A stretch of DNA of 64,000 nt, taken from NCBI GenBank assembly GCA_964530825.1, contig CAZHCA010000004.1, positions 62,001 to 126,000 on the forward strand. The letters run 5' to 3'. This stretch comes from CAZHCA01 sp964530825. GTDB taxonomy: Bacteria > Bacteroidota > Bacteroidia > Chitinophagales > Saprospiraceae. The number at the start of each line of letters is the position of its first letter. Position 1 is the stretch's first letter. The notes beneath the pieces were generated by a model. It saw nothing but the letters and a program-made list of their open reading frames with translations, was not told where the DNA came from and ran no database searches. Both the position numbers and the translations under genes were made by a program. Below, piece after piece: positions 9,462-17,639 of this stretch.

Positions 9462-10277
9462 ATGCGACAAGGAAGATTAATAACCACAGGGATCATTGCT
9501 TTTATCGCCCTGATTGTCATTTTAACGTTTTCCAATCAGATGTTCCGCACGATTGATGCCGGAGAACGCGGCGTGCTTTTCCGCCGGTTCGGTGGCGGAT
9601 TAGACACGGAAAATGTGCTCAAGCCGGGATTCCACGTCAAGGCACCTTGGAACCCGTTGTTCGTTTATGACGTGCGGGAGAAACAACTGGAAGAATCGAT
9701 GACTGTGCTTTCCAGCAATGGTCTGAATATTAAACTCGATGTCACAGTCCGGGTCAATCCAATTCAGGATAAGATCGGTTTTTTGCACGAAAGTATCGGC
9801 GAAGATTACCTCAATATATTGATCAAGCCGGAGGTCCGCTCTTCGGTACGTAAAATCATCGGTCAATTTACGCCGGAAGAGCTGTACTCCTCGCGTCGTG
9901 ACGAAGTGCAGGAATTGATACAAGAGGACCTGGCAAAGCAATTGAATGCGAAGTACACCAAACTGCAAGCTACCCTGATTCGCGACATTGAGTTGCCCGA
10001 TAAGGTGAAATCGGCCATAGAAGAAAAGATTGAGGCCGAACAGACCGCCCTGAAGTACGAATACATTTTGCAGCAGGAGCGTCAGGAAGCGGAGCGTAAG
10101 ATCATCGAAGCAGAGGCTAAAGCCCGGGCGAATGAAATCCTGAACGCCAGTTTGACCGACAATATTCTGCGCGATAAGGGTATTGAGGCTACCTTAGAAT
10201 TGGCGAATTCCCAGAATTCAAAAGTTGTGGTGGTAGGAAGCGGCGATAACGGTCTGCCCTTAATCCTGAATAATTAG
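9462..10277 (+). CDS. Prohibitin family SPFH-domain membrane protein
   Basis: 271 residues. One N-terminal membrane helix (about 8-25) precedes a prohibitin-type SPFH domain beginning IDAGERGVLFRRFGGG; VREKQLEE and RSVVRKIIGQFTPEEL-like signatures follow, and a charged coiled coil covers about 180-230 (many E, A and K). Prohibitin-like proteins form ring oligomers on the membrane and often modulate FtsH-type proteases. The gene is divergent from the cytochrome c gene. A long imperfect hairpin follows its stop. Confidence 0.92.
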   Translation: MRQGRLITTGIIAFIALIVILTFSNQMFRTIDAGERGVLFRRFGGGLDTENVLKPGFHVKAPWNPLFVYDVREKQLEESMTVLSSNGLNIKLDVTVRVNPIQDKIGFLHESIGEDYLNILIKPEVRSSVRKIIGQFTPEELYSSRRDEVQELIQEDLAKQLNAKYTKLQATLIRDIELPDKVKSAIEEKIEAEQTALKYEYILQQERQEAERKIIEAEAKARANEILNASLTDNILRDKGIEATLELANSQNSKVVVVGSGDNGLPLILNN

Positions 10278-10321
10278 TCTACCGCTATCCGGTACACCAT
10301 TCCGGATTTCTGGCGCACTGG

Positions 10322-10366
10322 ATAAACCCGCAAAAGCATAAATCATTTGTGCTTTTGCGAGTTTAT
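10322..10366 (+). terminator. Long hairpin after the prohibitin gene
   Basis: Inverted repeat with 17-bp arms (10322-10338 and 10350-10366) containing one mismatch and an 11-nt loop. It lies 44 bp after the prohibitin stop codon. There is no T-tract, so it may protect the transcript 3' end rather than act as a classical intrinsic terminator. Confidence 0.55.
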
Positions 10367-10699
10367 AAGCAATCACTTCCTTTCTTGCCAAAAAGGGAAG
10401 GTATTTTGTGCCGTTGTCGACTTTTGCTCCAGATTTTCTCCTGACGTGTTTTTTGAAAGAAGAGGATCATTCATTCTAGTAGCGCAAAATACCCAAAGGC
10501 ATTGGCTGTTGCAAAAAATCATGCTGTATCGTTCAGTATGTTTTCAATGAAAGGAAAGACTTAAAGGATCGTCATCGGTGCCTAATCATCTCGATGCGTC
10601 TCTAGCTCAAGGCTTAATTCCCGTACTGTGGTCCGGGTAGCCTGGACCGTGAGCGGGTAGGTCGCACAGATCGCCCAACGGACAGGTTTGCATCGATAT

Positions 10700-11370
10700 G
10701 ATGAGCGTCTTTCACCGCGTGATTGTTAGTTTAGTTAAGATTAAACTGGAGCCGGCGCCAAGTCTCAGATTTGTGTGCGGCGTAGCTTCCGGGCGCGTTT
10801 GGTCAGTGCGGATTCGGTGACTGATTTTGCTGCCGTGTAAATTCAGGCCGAAGAGTTGGCTACGACTCCCTTCGCCGATCCCGATCGCTTGCAAATAGGC
10901 CAATTGGCAATCGCTACCGGCAACCCCTATGGCTTTCAGTATTCCCTCACTGCAGGTGTTGTAACAGCCTGCGCACCGAAAGTGGTCGTCTCATCGATGA
11001 TGTGACCCGAACCGGCGTTACTCCGAATCCCGGTAACCCGGGTGGCTCGTTGGTCGATACCTAAAGGTAAGTCATTAGCGACACTACGGCAGTTATTTTA
11101 CCCGCTCAGGGCTCTTACTTAGCAGTAGCTGCCAATCTGGCCGATTACGTAGTGGGTAAATTGATGGCCAATGGTCGGTTGCGCAGTGCCTATTTGGGTA
11201 TTGCCGGACAAAACATCCGATTCGATCGCCGCCATCGTCAGCAATACGGTCTGGAGCAGTCGGCCGGTGTGCTCGGTCAGCAGGTGGTCCTGTGCATGGT
11301 GCAGGGTTAGGCTATTAAGCAGGTAGCAGTCAGACCGGTTGAGATGCCTGGGTAATTAGCCCGGGGTGCA
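10700..11370 (+). pseudogene. Decayed HtrA/DegP-like (S1C) serine protease
   Basis: Translating pieces in shifting frames gives unmistakable trypsin-like S1C protease text. DPDRLQIGQLAIATGNPYGF (frame at about 10876) is followed after a frameshift near 10970 by SLRTESGRLIDDV, then an equivalent of the catalytic-serine region reading NPGNPGG instead of NPGNSGG, so the nucleophile is lost. In-frame stops occur at 11062-11064, 11068-11070 and 11308-11310. After them come AVILPAQG and the PDZ-proximal SAYLGIAGQNIR. Upstream, VSLVKIKLEP near 10720 probably derives from the N-terminus, and much of the segment carrying the catalytic His and Asp appears deleted. The gene cannot make a functional protease. 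The flanking 10370-10700 holds no convincing gene. Confidence 0.8.
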
Positions 11371-11489
11371 GAGTCTCGGCGCATCCGATGGATAAATTTA
11401 TATCGATTATTGACCAAAAGGGTTGCCTCGCGTGGGTTTTTTTCCTATTCTTGTTGTTAACTAAGTATTAACTTAGAGTAAATAAATTG

Positions 11490-11497
11490 TATCTTTG
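11490..11497 (+). promoter_or_regulatory. TAnnTTTG -7 element directly before the start codon
   Basis: TATCTTTG matches the Bacteroidota -7 consensus and ends only 5 bp before the ATG at 11503. If used, the transcript would be leaderless or nearly so. No clear -33 TTG is seen at the usual spacing. Confidence 0.5.
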
Positions 11498-11502
11498 GTT
11501 TT

Positions 11503-11958
11503 ATGGAAGATAAGGATAAACACCTGCCGGAGCAACCCACTCATCCGGCTTCGGAAGAGCCTATCCACCAGCAGCAGCCAAAAGAAGGGGCCGAAGAGCA
11601 GGAGACAGCACCTGAGCTTCTACCGCTGGACCAGTCGGAAGAAACAGTGCAGCCACCTTTGCGAACCGAATGGCCGCAGCCGGAGGCAAAACCGCAAAAA
11701 GAACCAACCGGCGAAACAGGTGGTTTGGATCTCAAGGTATTTCATTTGAAAAAGCGGGAATCCAAGCTGGCCAAGTGCCTGAAAAAGGCGGATAAAAAAT
11801 TGAGAAAGCTTAAAAAGCGCCAGCAGGTCCTCAAAGCCAAGAAAAAAAAGAAAGCCAAGAAAAAAGCAAAAAAGGCAATAGAAGCTAAAAAGGCCGAGCA
11901 CAAGTCTCTGCGAAAAGCCTTGCGCAATGTTCGGGAAGAGCTCAAACAAGCCAGCTAA
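11503..11958 (+). CDS. Lys-rich charged protein of unknown function
   Basis: 151 residues with no recognised domain. The first half (about 1-75) is rich in Pro, Glu and Gln and probably disordered. The second half (about 80-150) is a highly basic run dominated by Lys with interspersed Ala, Leu and Arg, likely to form a long helix or coiled coil. It could bind nucleic acid or be a linker-histone-like protein, but this is only composition-based. A strong intrinsic terminator follows 45 bp after the stop and a consensus -7 element precedes the start, which support a real monocistronic gene. Confidence 0.65.
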   Translation: MEDKDKHLPEQPTHPASEEPIHQQQPKEGAEEQETAPELLPLDQSEETVQPPLRTEWPQPEAKPQKEPTGETGGLDLKVFHLKKRESKLAKCLKKADKKLRKLKKRQQVLKAKKKKKAKKKAKKAIEAKKAEHKSLRKALRNVREELKQAS

Positions 11959-12002
11959 GAATTAGGGACTATTTAAGTATTGTAGACGAATGATGATTGC
12001 CA

Positions 12003-12031
12003 GGCCGCTCCCATACGGAGCGGCCTTTTTT
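12003..12031 (+). terminator. Intrinsic terminator
   Basis: Perfect 9-bp stem (GGCCGCTCC / GGAGCGGCC) with a 5-nt loop followed by six T. It terminates the Lys-rich protein gene. Confidence 0.9.
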
Positions 12032-12087
12032 AGTAGTCCTGATTACCCGTCCGTTTTTTCCTTAAATTTCGGGAAAGACCATAAATT

Positions 12088-13335
12088 ATGATCCAAGCAG
12101 ATGTGGTAATTCTTGGTGCCGGTCCGGGCGGAGCTGCTACCGCCTTGCGCCTTTCTTACTTGGGAATATCTTGTGTGCTCATTGATAAAGCCGATTTTCC
12201 GCGCGATAAAATCTGTGGCGATGCGATCAGCGGCAAGGTAACAACCCTGCTGAATAGGCTGGATCCCGCCATTTTGCGACGTTTCAATGGCGTACCCATC
12301 CAGACTGATATCTGGGGCATTACTTTTTTCGCGCCCAACCGCAAAAAAGTACGGGTTCCTTTCAAGCCGGCCTACCAGAGCGACCCCAATGCGGCGCCGG
12401 GGTATGTGAGCAAGCGCATGGATTTTGATCATTTCCTGATCGAAGAGGTGAAGCAGCGTGACAACATTCAACTCTACCTGAAAACCGAAATCACCGGAAT
12501 TGAGCGATCGGATCGCGGCTACCGGCTAACCAGTGCAGATGGTAATCTCTGGCTCGATACCCGGATGCTGGTAGTAGCCAACGGCGCCCATTCGGCATTT
12601 AGCCGTTCTTTGCCGGCAATGAAACGCGACCCCAGGCACTACGCAGTAGCGGTACGCGCTTATTTCCGCGGCGTGCAGGATATGGATCCAGGCCGCTTCA
12701 TCGAAATGCATTTTATTAAAGATGTAGCGCCAGGATACTTCTGGATTTTCCCCTTGCCCAATGGGCAGGTTAATGCTGGCCTGGGTATGCGTAGCGATAT
12801 TCAGGCCAAAAAGCAGGTGAACCTGCGCATGAAATTCAACGAGATTGTCCAGACTTATCCGGGTATTGGAAAGCGCTTCTCCGGTGCAGAACTCCTAGGC
12901 AAGGTCTACGGCTACGGATTGCCGCTGGGTTCCAGGACGCGCCGACTCTCGGGCGATCACTATCTGCTGGTGGGCGATGCCGGCCACCTCATCGATCCGC
13001 TTACCGGTGAAGGGATCGGTAATGCCTTTTACAGTGGGTTTATTGCTGCCGAGTTGATCGAGCAATGCCTCGAAGCCCATGATTTTTCAGCCGAGCGCCT
13101 GCGGGCTTACGATGTGCGGGTGCAACGCGTTCTGGGGTCGGAAATGAAACTTAGCTACCGCATGCAACAGACGGGCCAATATCCAATATTGCTCAATGGC
13201 ATTGCCAATATCCTGGATGGTAATCTGAAGTTGATGAATTACCTCTCGGCCATGTATACCGATTTCGACCTGCGCGAGCAGTTGGTCAAGCCGGGCTTTT
13301 GGCTAAAGATGCTGTGGATGAAGCGGGGCGAATAG
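12088..13335 (+). CDS. Geranylgeranyl reductase family FAD-dependent oxidoreductase
   Basis: 415 residues. The N-terminal FAD-binding Rossmann motif GAGPGG is at 10-15, followed by the ligand strand VLIDKADFPRDKICGD, characteristic of the geranylgeranyl-reductase branch. The family motif PGYFWIFPLPNGQVNAGLG lies near residue 215 and the second FAD motif, LLVGDAGHLIDPLTGEGIG, near 294-312. Members reduce isoprenoid double bonds (chlorophyll/tocopherol side chains, archaeal lipids, menaquinone side chains); in a respiring Bacteroidota the likely target is an isoprenoid quinone or carotenoid-related lipid. The substrate is inference. It is transcribed alone after a terminator. Confidence 0.87.
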   Translation: MIQADVVILGAGPGGAATALRLSYLGISCVLIDKADFPRDKICGDAISGKVTTLLNRLDPAILRRFNGVPIQTDIWGITFFAPNRKKVRVPFKPAYQSDPNAAPGYVSKRMDFDHFLIEEVKQRDNIQLYLKTEITGIERSDRGYRLTSADGNLWLDTRMLVVANGAHSAFSRSLPAMKRDPRHYAVAVRAYFRGVQDMDPGRFIEMHFIKDVAPGYFWIFPLPNGQVNAGLGMRSDIQAKKQVNLRMKFNEIVQTYPGIGKRFSGAELLGKVYGYGLPLGSRTRRLSGDHYLLVGDAGHLIDPLTGEGIGNAFYSGFIAAELIEQCLEAHDFSAERLRAYDVRVQRVLGSEMKLSYRMQQTGQYPILLNGIANILDGNLKLMNYLSAMYTDFDLREQLVKPGFWLKMLWMKRGE

Positions 13336-13671
13336 GGATTTGGATAGATATAAAATTTATGCTTTCCCTCCATATTCTCCAAGGGTGTGTATTTTTTTAT
13401 CAAACTAAAAATGCTCCAATTTATCTGTCCGGTTTTCCAGCGCTCCTTCATACGAGCATACTTTGCTTAGAATTCGGCGACCAGGAGGTCCTCATTTTCA
13501 GGCATCCCCCGGCATAACCTCCCGAACCGAATAGCCCATCCCAAATGTCCTAGCGGAGTACCTGTCGAAACTGCTACTGCACCTGCGAAGGGGGCATATC
13601 GCTATGAAACCATTCACTTGCATACGCGCTGAAGTAGTTGGGTACTCCCAACCACTTCGTTGCCAGTATTG
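13336..13671. other. Convergent intergenic region without a gene
   Basis: About 336 bp between the convergent flavoprotein gene and the DUF4097-like gene. I see no coding frame with family resemblance, no strong terminator hairpin and no RNA gene here. Confidence 0.6.
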
Positions 13672-14976
13672 CTAGAATCGAATATCACAATCGTATCCCC
13701 TTACATTGACGGTCGGAGCGCTCTCGTCAGCGTCGTTTACCGAACCATAGATCTCGAAGACACCGTTCTTTTCAATGTAGCGATTGGTGACCAGCTTGCG
13801 TTCGGGTAACTTCAAATCGCCGTATTTGGTTCGGACATCAAGATGGTAAACGGCTTCGGGGTCAAGGTTCAGCTCTAAATCGGTATACTTTCCATCGAAG
13901 ACGATCTTCTCGTAAGGGCCGGTAAACTTTCGTATTCGGATATCGTCGTCGTGAGAATCCAGGCGGAGGGTGTGTTCCAGTTCGTCAATTTCATAGGCCG
14001 TGTACTTGGTATGCGAAGCCAGTATTTTGGCGTATCCGATGCGAACTTCATCATCATAGGAAAGCTGGAAATCGATGGAGTTTAGGCGTTCAAAACGGAT
14101 TTTTGAGTATTTGGTCTTGATCTGTACATCATCACCACGGGTGAACTCCAGTTGGCTATCGTACAGGTCGAACCGGGCGTTGCGGAAAGTTTGCCCTTTG
14201 ATATCGGAATATTTGTCCTGGAGGAGTAGTTGCCCCTCTATATTGCCAATTGAGATATTGTCATCGTAGAGATCCCCTGTAAAGTTGGCTACGTCGCCCA
14301 ATTCAATGTCGGAATATTTGGAGTCTAATTTGATCTGGTTGGCGGAGCCGATTTCCAATTCAGAGTCATAAACTTCCAGCTCTGCATCCACTAGACTTTT
14401 GATTTCGGCTTCGCCATACTTTATTTCGAGTTCCAGCTTGCTGGTCAGGTCTGCCGAGCGGAGCTTACCGTTGTCGATGCGCACGCGTAGCTGCTCAGGG
14501 TTGACCCCTGCGGCCAGTTCCATGTCGGCATATTTGTTTTCCAGGCGTAGCGTTTGCAGAGGAGGAACGTAGAGAATCATCTTGACCTTCAGATTGCGGA
14601 TGTCTTTCACCCGGACGCCGTCGGCAAAAGTGATGATGCTTTTTCCGGTAATCGTTTTCTTTTGGCTGAACCCGCCAAAAGTCGATATTAAAACGATGCC
14701 ATCGCCGGTGGCTTTTTTTTCTACTTGGAAATGGTTGAATACTTTCTGTGCCTCGCCGGCTTCCCCTTCCAAAGAGAGGGTGGCTTCATAGCGCAGCTGC
14801 CCGTCGGTAGCGGGAATAACCAGTAAATCGCCGTAGCGATGGTTGACCTGGGCTTCGCGGATACGTGAAAAAGCTTCGCTATAAACTTTTTTTTGTAGCT
14901 GACCGAATAAAAATCCGGGTAGAAAGCTGATGAGCAGTAGGCCGCTAAAGCGGTTTACCAGAAGATTGGTTTTCAT
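13672..14976 (-). CDS. Exported DUF4097-like beta-repeat protein
   Basis: 434 residues with an N-terminal signal peptide (LLLISFLPGFLFGQ, cleavage after about residue 25). The rest is a long series of short beta-strand repeats in which the pattern K-Y-[ST]-D-[IL] recurs (KYADMEL, KYGEAEI, KYSDIEL, KYSDIKG, KYSKIRF, KYTDLEL, KYGDLKL). This suggests a right-handed beta-helix or DUF4097/DUF2807-like adhesin fold. It is the last gene of a three-gene operon behind an ECF sigma factor and a single-pass membrane protein, with a 32-bp overlap with the latter, so it is probably a target or envelope-stress sensor partner of that system. No enzymatic motif is visible. Confidence 0.75.
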   Translation of the reverse strand: MKTNLLVNRFSGLLLISFLPGFLFGQLQKKVYSEAFSRIREAQVNHRYGDLLVIPATDGQLRYEATLSLEGEAGEAQKVFNHFQVEKKATGDGIVLISTFGGFSQKKTITGKSIITFADGVRVKDIRNLKVKMILYVPPLQTLRLENKYADMELAAGVNPEQLRVRIDNGKLRSADLTSKLELEIKYGEAEIKSLVDAELEVYDSELEIGSANQIKLDSKYSDIELGDVANFTGDLYDDNISIGNIEGQLLLQDKYSDIKGQTFRNARFDLYDSQLEFTRGDDVQIKTKYSKIRFERLNSIDFQLSYDDEVRIGYAKILASHTKYTAYEIDELEHTLRLDSHDDDIRIRKFTGPYEKIVFDGKYTDLELNLDPEAVYHLDVRTKYGDLKLPERKLVTNRYIEKNGVFEIYGSVNDADESAPTVNVRGYDCDIRF

Positions 14977-15511
14977 AGCGTTGTTGTTTTTCTAATTCTT
15001 GAGCTAATCGTTCCAGAATGCGAATTTCTAGCTCATAACAGCGGATAAGCAGCTGAACCAGCCCTTCGCTTTCCGGCTGCGTGAGTAAATCCTGGGCGAA
15101 CTCCTGTCGGTGGGCTTCCACCTGCTGCAACTCTTCGAAAATATGGCGATGGACAGCCCGATCGAGCTGTTCGATGGCCAGTGCTTTTTTCTTGAGGCTG
15201 ACCTGTTGTTGCAGGTGGTGTTGGGTGGCGGCGACCTCCGGATAATAAGCCCTCAGAAAAGCCTTGTAGTCGGATGCGGGGCCGGGAGTCAACCTAGAGC
15301 TCAGCAACCATCCTATGCCGATCAGTAGCAGCACACTGGCCGCTGCAGCCAGGCGGCTATATCTACCCAATTGAAAAGTCCAGGCTTGTTGGGTTTGCTT
15401 GTCTTGATCGAGCTTGCCGGCAATGCGCTCCCAGAGTTGTTCGCGATTGGGCCGTTCGATATGGCGAAGCTCTTCGCGCTGAGCTTTGATATATTTTTCG
15501 AATGCGTCCAT
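14945..15511 (-). CDS. Single-pass membrane protein, likely anti-sigma factor
   Basis: 188 residues. A cytoplasmic N-terminal region (about 1-48) with the pattern REQLWERIAGKLD is followed by one membrane helix (about 50-68, ASVLLLIGIGWLL). A long helical periplasmic part rich in Glu and Gln makes up the rest. It begins 3 bp after the ECF sigma gene and overlaps the DUF4097-like gene by 32 bp, which is strong evidence for translational coupling. By position and topology it is the candidate anti-sigma factor, though I do not see the zinc-binding HxxxCxxC motif of ZAS domains, so the mechanism would differ from classic RsrA/ChrR types. Confidence 0.7.
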   Translation of the reverse strand: MDAFEKYIKAQREELRHIERPNREQLWERIAGKLDQDKQTQQAWTFQLGRYSRLAAAASVLLLIGIGWLLSSRLTPGPASDYKAFLRAYYPEVAATQHHLQQQVSLKKKALAIEQLDRAVHRHIFEELQQVEAHRQEFAQDLLTQPESEGLVQLLIRCYELEIRILERLAQELEKQQRYENQSSGKPL

Positions 15512-15514
15512 AGT

Positions 15515-16081
15515 TTAGGCACTAACTTTTTTTTTACTCTTGGCTTGTTGCTCCAGCAATTGCCGAAGCATGCGGCGGCCCCGAGCGTACTGTGTTTTCG
15601 ATGTAGATACCGATATCTCCATTATTTCTGCAATCTCTTGGTGTCGATAACCTTCCAGCAGATAAAGCGTCAAAATCGTGCGAGCGCCGTCGGGTAATTT
15701 TTGGATAGCCTGGTGAATATTTTCCAAGCTGTAGGCTCGTTCTGGTGGCGCAGGCGCCTGCGGCGTTTCTCCAAGGGTTTCCGGATCGGAAAGTACAACC
15801 GGTCGCTTTCGCCGTAGGTGATTCATACTAGTGTTGATAACAATGCGTTTTATCCAGGCGCCGAGCGAAGCATGCTGCTTAAAAGTTGAAAGTTTTTGAA
15901 ATACACGCACAAATGCTTCCTGCAATACGTCCTCAGCGTCCTCGGGGGTGCCCGTCAACCTTAAAGCCAAGTGGTACATGGCCTGAACGTACCGCTCGTA
16001 AAGCAGGCGCTGTGCTCGCCGGTCGTTTTGTAAGCAGCGCTCGATTAGCCGGTTTTCCTCTGGCGCAAGAAAGTACTCCAC
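15515..16081 (-). CDS. ECF-family RNA polymerase sigma factor
   Basis: 188 residues with sigma-70 region 2 (RLLYERYVQAMYHLALRLTG, then DAEDVLQEAFVRVF) and region 4 (LPDGARTILTLYLLEGYRHQEIAEIM with the recognition helix ISVSTSKTQYARGR). Length and motifs are normal for ECF sigma factors (sigma-E type). It is the first gene of the sigma / membrane protein / DUF4097-like operon, so it probably responds to an envelope signal relayed by the membrane protein. The 300 bp upstream is AT-rich; an autoregulated promoter is plausible but was not identified. Confidence 0.93.
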   Translation of the reverse strand: MEYFLAPEENRLIERCLQNDRRAQRLLYERYVQAMYHLALRLTGTPEDAEDVLQEAFVRVFQKLSTFKQHASLGAWIKRIVINTSMNHLRRKRPVVLSDPETLGETPQAPAPPERAYSLENIHQAIQKLPDGARTILTLYLLEGYRHQEIAEIMEISVSTSKTQYARGRRMLRQLLEQQAKSKKKVSA

Positions 16082-16316
16082 GGGAATGCTTTTTTACTTC
16101 AAAGAAACGGTCCCCTGGAAAAGGTTGGAATTTGACAGAAAAAAATGTGGATTTTTACATTTGACCGCTCATTAATAATGAAAGGATTGTAAAATCTCCG
16201 TTGGAATTTTGCCGTTCAAGGAATATAACCAAGCGGTATTAGCAGATATGGCAAAAATATTTTAATATTAAGAGCATTGATTAAAATGTAAGTTTAACTA
16301 GTGAGTGTATAATAGT

Positions 16317-16353
16317 GGCCTTTCTCACCTTGGGTTGAGAAGGTCATTTTTTT
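16317..16353 (+). terminator. Orphan rho-independent terminator-like hairpin
   Basis: Imperfect stem (GGCCTTTCTCACC / GGTTGAGAAGGTC with a bulge) followed by seven T on the plus strand. No plus-strand gene lies upstream, because the sigma factor gene is divergent. It may end a short leader or small RNA, or attenuate the aspartoacylase-like gene 64 bp downstream. Confidence 0.5.
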
Positions 16354-16417
16354 GTCTGTTTATCTACGATCAGTAGGTGACAGTCGTCATTAATTGCAAG
16401 ACCTCCAGCTTACGTAT

Positions 16418-17434
16418 ATGCTAAGACAACAAGCGGAAGAACTCAATCTGGAAGCGATCGCTCCCGGCGTGTTGGAGTACCAGTGGTTGCACCTGGTGGA
16501 TAGTGGCTTGGGTGAGCCGATCCGCATTCCGTTGATCATCGCTAAGGGGCGGCATGCGGGTCCGGTGGTAGGGCTCACTGCCGCTATTCACGGCAATGAG
16601 CTGAACGGAATTCCGGTATTACAAAAGCTTTTCCGCGAGTTGGATGTAGAGCAGCTCAGCGGTACGGTCGTCGGCGCTTTAGTGCTCAATGTCCCCGGTC
16701 TCTTGCTGGAGCAGCGTAAATTCAACGATGGAACCGACCTCAACCGTATTGCGCCGGGTGATCCGGAGGGTAATGTAAGCGAAATTTACATCCACCGGCT
16801 TATCGACCGACTTTTACAGTCTTTTCATTATTTGATTGATTTGCATACCGCCAGCTTCGGCCGGATCAACAGCTGGTACATTCGAGCCGATATGCAGCAC
16901 CCTACGACCGCGCGCATGGCTATTCTGCAAAATCCGCAAATTATCCTACATAATGAGCCCAACGACGGTACCTTCCGCGGGGCCGCTGCCTCGATGGGGA
17001 TACATGCAATAACCCTGGAGTTGCGCGATCCGCACGTTTTTCAGCAGGATGTCATCCAGGACGCACTGGTCGGGATCCGCAATGTGCTGTATGACCTGGA
17101 GATGATCGAAGGAGAGGTGGCCTGTTCTCATGCTACCACCTACTTGTGCCCTTCGTCCCAGTGGTTATACACCGACGAAGGTGGTATTCTGGAAGTGATC
17201 CCCGGTGTGGTGGAACTCGTCGAAGCGGGAGCTGCTGTAGCGAACGTACGCGATATTTTCGGACACCTCATCAAGACTTACAGAAGCCGGGAAAAGGGTA
17301 TTGTAATCGGCAAGAGTGTGAATCCAGTCAATCAAACGGGCAGCCGCATCATTCACCTTGGACGACAACCTCAGGCGGTGCCTTGTAGCCTGGAGGTGCT
17401 GACCGAGATCCCGAAGATTTTATTCAAATCGTGA
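16418..17434 (+). CDS. Succinylglutamate desuccinylase / aspartoacylase family metallohydrolase
   Basis: 338 residues from the first ATG; an in-frame TTG at 16394 would add eight residues. The zinc-binding signature HGNE lies in LTAAIHGNELNG, the second ligand region is LIDLHTASFGR, and the substrate-binding arginine-type residues lie in FNDGTDLNR. These define the M14-like AstE/ASPA family, which hydrolyses N-acyl amino acids or related amides. The C-terminal domain is a beta-barrel ending in VIGKSVNPVNQTG. The substrate is unknown. The gene stands alone, preceded by a terminator-like hairpin. Confidence 0.87.
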   Translation: MLRQQAEELNLEAIAPGVLEYQWLHLVDSGLGEPIRIPLIIAKGRHAGPVVGLTAAIHGNELNGIPVLQKLFRELDVEQLSGTVVGALVLNVPGLLLEQRKFNDGTDLNRIAPGDPEGNVSEIYIHRLIDRLLQSFHYLIDLHTASFGRINSWYIRADMQHPTTARMAILQNPQIILHNEPNDGTFRGAAASMGIHAITLELRDPHVFQQDVIQDALVGIRNVLYDLEMIEGEVACSHATTYLCPSSQWLYTDEGGILEVIPGVVELVEAGAAVANVRDIFGHLIKTYRSREKGIVIGKSVNPVNQTGSRIIHLGRQPQAVPCSLEVLTEIPKILFKS

Positions 17435-17639
17435 ACTTTTCCTTACCTTCCTTTTTAATTTAAAACCTTTTCTACATTTCACCCCTAAAATGTATCGGCT
17501 AATTTACTTCAGGCAGTCCTCCAGCTTGGCCTAAGGGGGCTGCGGGTCTCTTAGCAGATAAGGGTTATGGACTGCGGAGGGCGCGGTTTCGGTAGCCCCG
17601 TATTAGCCGCAATTGCTCATTCATCAAAGCTTAGGGTGT

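Noticed and set aside
10347..10550. 67-residue plus-strand open frame after the prohibitin gene
   Set aside because: It starts inside a hairpin, has no domain resemblance and lies in a region of decayed sequence.
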